From JAAXTX01 sp037139695 (GTDB taxonomy: Bacteria; Patescibacteriota; Minisyncoccia; Moranbacterales; UBA1568), in assembly GCA_037139695.1 (NCBI GenBank), contig JBAXFX010000008.1, positions 1-29,438 on the forward strand: a DNA stretch of 29,438 nt, given 5' to 3'. The position numbers and the translations under genes are program-made. The notes under the pieces were generated by a model. The model was not told the origin of the DNA and ran no database searches. It was given only the letters and a program-made list of their open reading frames with translations. Below are positions 26,677 through 29,438 of the stretch, one piece after another. The number at the start of each line of letters is the position of its first letter. The stretch's first letter is position 1.

Positions 26677-29438
26677 ATGAAATACGAGATCCAAAACGTC
26701 ATCTCAAAACTATCGGTAGAAACGCCTACCCCCCCTGTACGGGAAGCCTCGGGCGATTCTATAAACGAAAGCGGTGAGCTACAAGAACGGCTCGATGCGG
26801 TCCGAAATTGGACGCGTGACGTGTTGGAATCGAACTATCCGAAATTTGAACCCCTCACGGAAAACAGATTCCTCGATTTCTGTGAAGAACAAGGCCTCGC
26901 GCGAATATGCAGACAAGAAACAGCAGAGCCTGTCCTGCCTCAAAAAAAAGGGCATGATTATTTTGGATGGCGCAAGGAATCATACAAGGAATCCGATGTT
27001 GAAATCGATCGGGCACCGATCGAAGTCTATTTCGACGAGCTTATAGGACTTCTGGAAAGAAAGGCCGAGGAAAATGCAAGCGATTTGAGCTCTTTCAGAG
27101 AAGAAACCGTCAACCATGAGACTTCGAATCCGTGGTTCGGGCATCGACTCGAAACGACGAAAAAGATATTTTTCCAGGCACGAGTCTGGAACAACCCGGC
27201 CGTTCGACAGGCGTTCACCTTTCCGCTTTCCCAGGAAATCGCGAATACCCTTTTCCTCTCCGATATGACGGAGATAGAGCGTATCGCTCTCGGATTGAAA
27301 AGCGCGTCTCCGGGCGAACTGTTGGATGTCATTCAGTCGCTCCCCGTACCGCCCGATCCCTTCTATGATGAGGATGAGGACGGCAAAGAGGTGCCCGAAA
27401 ACACCGCCGCAAGACGAAACAAATTTCGGTTCATCCTCGAAACGATCGCGGAAACCGACGTTCCGGTGATACGCTTCGCAGCCCGACACGAACTTTCAGA
27501 AATGGAAGAACATTGGGACGCGATTGATGCGGATTGGTTGGCACGGTATGAACCGGCCGATTCCGGCCTCTCCGAACTTTCATCCGAACAACAGACCGAC
27601 GCGAAACGACTCAGAAGAAAAGTGCTTCCGGACAAAGGACTTTCCTATGGAAACGAGATGTTGCGTACCGCCGATGACGCCATCACGATATACGACGAGA
27701 ACTTCATGCCGCAGTATATCGTTCGGGTACCATCTGAAACGCTGGACCGGATCCTCTCATCCGACGGAAAGACAGATTGGGAAAGTTTGGAGATATCAAG
27801 AACACTCCTCGATCGCGATAAAAAGCCCGACAACGCATCGATCAAATGGGCCATTCGGGTAATGAAGGAGAAATTACTGGGTGATATCGATCCATCGGAT
27901 ACGGAGACGCTCTCGGAAAAATTCATGTCCATATCTTCCGTCCTCTCACAGGATCAGTGGAAAGGTCTCCTTGACGGGCTGTCGGAAATTGAAACGTGTT
28001 CGGATGAGATCGAAAAGGCTCAGAACGCCGATCAGGCGCTCTTCAACGAACGGATAGATCAGGAATACAAGAACATTGTCGCTCCGATAGAGGCACGCTA
28101 TTCACCGGAAGATTCTTATCTTCATCCGGATGACTTGTCCGAGGATGATAAACGCACTATAGAGACATTCAATGTTTGGAGAAGAAACGAGCCAGACCAA
28201 CACCTTCAAAAAAACTTCGACATACGAAAAGCCGTCAGACACGAACGGCACGTCGCCATGACCGAACGGTCCGTAAACGATCTCCTTCGAGTTATTCGGA
28301 CCGACCGCGATAAATTCCGACGGGATATCCTCACCTTCATGGACGTAAGTGCCGAACATGCGGCGGCTACCGGAGAACTCCTCTACGTAAAGCCGGTTCC
28401 GTATAAACATCTCGTCAACGACCCGTCGATCGTGCCGTTCGAAAAGAAAGACCGGGATGCCGCGTCCATACTCCGGAATCTCCATACGCCGAGCCATGCC
28501 GACATTCTCGGAATGGATTTCTCCCGGCTTCCGCTCCGCGCGCAGGTCCATTTTCTCCTGTTCCGTGGCAAGGAAGATTCCGCCGCCGCCGAACGATTCC
28601 GCCTCGTCTTGGAAAAGCATCCTACGCTTTCTGACGACATCGCCTATTCGTTCCTCGCCACGGCAGAAGGGTCGGAATACGGCGAGACGATCCTCTCACT
28701 CGCGGAATCGCTCGATACCGAAACGCTTGGACCCATCCTGAAAAAATACGCCGAGATCACGAAGGATGCGGACGCCGTCGCGGATTTCATACGATCGGAG
28801 TTTCCGAATCTTGATGAGACCGAAACGGCATCGGTCGCCGGGACGGTCACGAAAAACCTCCTTCGCCGCGGACGCGATCTTCTCGTGGACTTCTCAAAGG
28901 ATACCGACACCGATCACCCATCCCTCCTCCGGAAGCTTGACGATATCAGCGCCGGCGTCGAACTCTACAAGAAAACGTTCCGGACATTGCACGAGTCCGG
29001 AAAATTGAATAATCCGGCCGAGATGGCGAATACGGAAATACTGACCCTGTCGCCGGAAGACCTCTCGGAGAAAGACAAGGAATGGATGCGTGGACTGTAT
29101 CGCAAAAGTTACCCTGAATCGGGGTATTCCTCATCGTTTCGCGAAGCGATCTTTGCCGGTTTAGATGCTCGCGTGGAGAAAACCGGACCAGGTACGCGCT
29201 GTCATGTCCTCCGAAGGAACCAGGAGAACGTTTCGTTCGTCTTCTTCGAGGATACCGGAACATCGGAAGACGGCCGCACGGAAAAATTCGGCAGTTCATT
29301 CAATGTCGAACCGGAATACAGGAGTGACATGGTCGGCGGAGCGTTCTGGGACAGAGTACTCGCTGAAGAATCGGAAGGATCCATCGTCACCATCACCGGC
29401 GATCACGCGTTGCCGAATCCGGTTTCCGACTTTTATAT
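26677..29438 (+). CDS. Very large hypothetical protein, 920+ aa, truncated by window end
   Basis: The frame opens at MKYEIQNVISKLSVET and stays open to the last base (920 codons). It is acidic, almost wholly helical and rich in charged residues (LDAVRNWTRDVLESNYPKFE, FYDEDEDGKEVPENTAARR, LHPDDLSEDDKRTIETFNV), with no signal peptide or membrane span. The last ~100 residues change character: RCHVLRRNQENVSFVFFEDT, then KFGSSFNVEPEYRSDMVGG and AFWDRVLAEE. These resemble the beta-4/V-loop region of a GNAT acetyltransferase, although the acetyl-CoA loop (usually QxxGxG/A) is degenerate. Long helical proteins with such ends occur in Patescibacteria with unknown role. The C-terminus and any operon partners lie outside. 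Confidence 0.85.
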   Translation, partial: MKYEIQNVISKLSVETPTPPVREASGDSINESGELQERLDAVRNWTRDVLESNYPKFEPLTENRFLDFCEEQGLARICRQETAEPVLPQKKGHDYFGWRKESYKESDVEIDRAPIEVYFDELIGLLERKAEENASDLSSFREETVNHETSNPWFGHRLETTKKIFFQARVWNNPAVRQAFTFPLSQEIANTLFLSDMTEIERIALGLKSASPGELLDVIQSLPVPPDPFYDEDEDGKEVPENTAARRNKFRFILETIAETDVPVIRFAARHELSEMEEHWDAIDADWLARYEPADSGLSELSSEQQTDAKRLRRKVLPDKGLSYGNEMLRTADDAITIYDENFMPQYIVRVPSETLDRILSSDGKTDWESLEISRTLLDRDKKPDNASIKWAIRVMKEKLLGDIDPSDTETLSEKFMSISSVLSQDQWKGLLDGLSEIETCSDEIEKAQNADQALFNERIDQEYKNIVAPIEARYSPEDSYLHPDDLSEDDKRTIETFNVWRRNEPDQHLQKNFDIRKAVRHERHVAMTERSVNDLLRVIRTDRDKFRRDILTFMDVSAEHAAATGELLYVKPVPYKHLVNDPSIVPFEKKDRDAASILRNLHTPSHADILGMDFSRLPLRAQVHFLLFRGKEDSAAAERFRLVLEKHPTLSDDIAYSFLATAEGSEYGETILSLAESLDTETLGPILKKYAEITKDADAVADFIRSEFPNLDETETASVAGTVTKNLLRRGRDLLVDFSKDTDTDHPSLLRKLDDISAGVELYKKTFRTLHESGKLNNPAEMANTEILTLSPEDLSEKDKEWMRGLYRKSYPESGYSSSFREAIFAGLDARVEKTGPGTRCHVLRRNQENVSFVFFEDTGTSEDGRTEKFGSSFNVEPEYRSDMVGGAFWDRVLAEESEGSIVTITGDHALPNPVSDFY

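Overview
The window looks like a chromosomal fragment of a Candidate Phyla Radiation (Patescibacteria, probably Parcubacteria-like) bacterium. This is inferred from gene content: a short MurE-type ligase without its N-terminal domain, a FemAB-type ligase, a DUF3048 secreted protein, paired AAA ATPase/DUF4143 proteins, a PolA with a ruined proofreading domain, a TrmB-type regulator and many lineage-specific small proteins. Several genes appear to have little or no 5' UTR. TGA acts as a stop. No rRNA, tRNA or CRISPR array was seen. Almost every gene is on the minus strand.

Region 1 (about 145-5640, minus strand) is the unusual part. A consensus promoter (5610-5638) and a strong terminator (145-176) bracket up to eight small unrecognised genes, most with good Shine-Dalgarno sites. 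Four of them (starts at 568, 1154, 1574 and 2899) are each preceded, 36-41 nt before the ATG, by the same ~65-nt double-hairpin element. Behind two of these leaders lie long (about 340-580 nt) non-coding segments in three diverged copies (A, B, C). Helix after helix is kept by compensatory changes, and indels do not respect codons. I read this as a family of large structured RNAs coupled to a small-gene cassette array. I do not recognise it as a described class.

Region 2 (5640-7730) holds a divergent plus-strand promoter with an apparently non-coding transcript (mini-ORF, switch-like hairpins, double terminal hairpin), interrupted by a MITE with IS903-like ends. It also holds a TrmB-type regulator with its own promoter and two short genes.

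Region 3 (7730-23250) is a housekeeping block: a coiled-coil protein, the MurE-like ligase, the FemAB protein (with repeat DNA absorbed in frame), RuvA, a DUF4143 ATPase, ribosomal protein S20 (the only plus-strand gene here), DNA polymerase III delta (HolA), a DUF3048 protein, a small basic protein, a B12-binding radical SAM protein, DNA polymerase I and a second DUF4143 ATPase. Copies of a GC-rich double-hairpin REP-like repeat sit between and inside these genes.

Region 4 (23250-29438) is accessory: a strong promoter with a GC-rich tandem palindrome driving a hypothetical gene, a repeat-rich spacer, an AbiEi/AbiEii toxin-antitoxin pair with promoter and operator, a second MITE with a perfect 9-bp target duplication, and the first 920 codons of a very large hypothetical protein that runs off the window and has a GNAT-like end.
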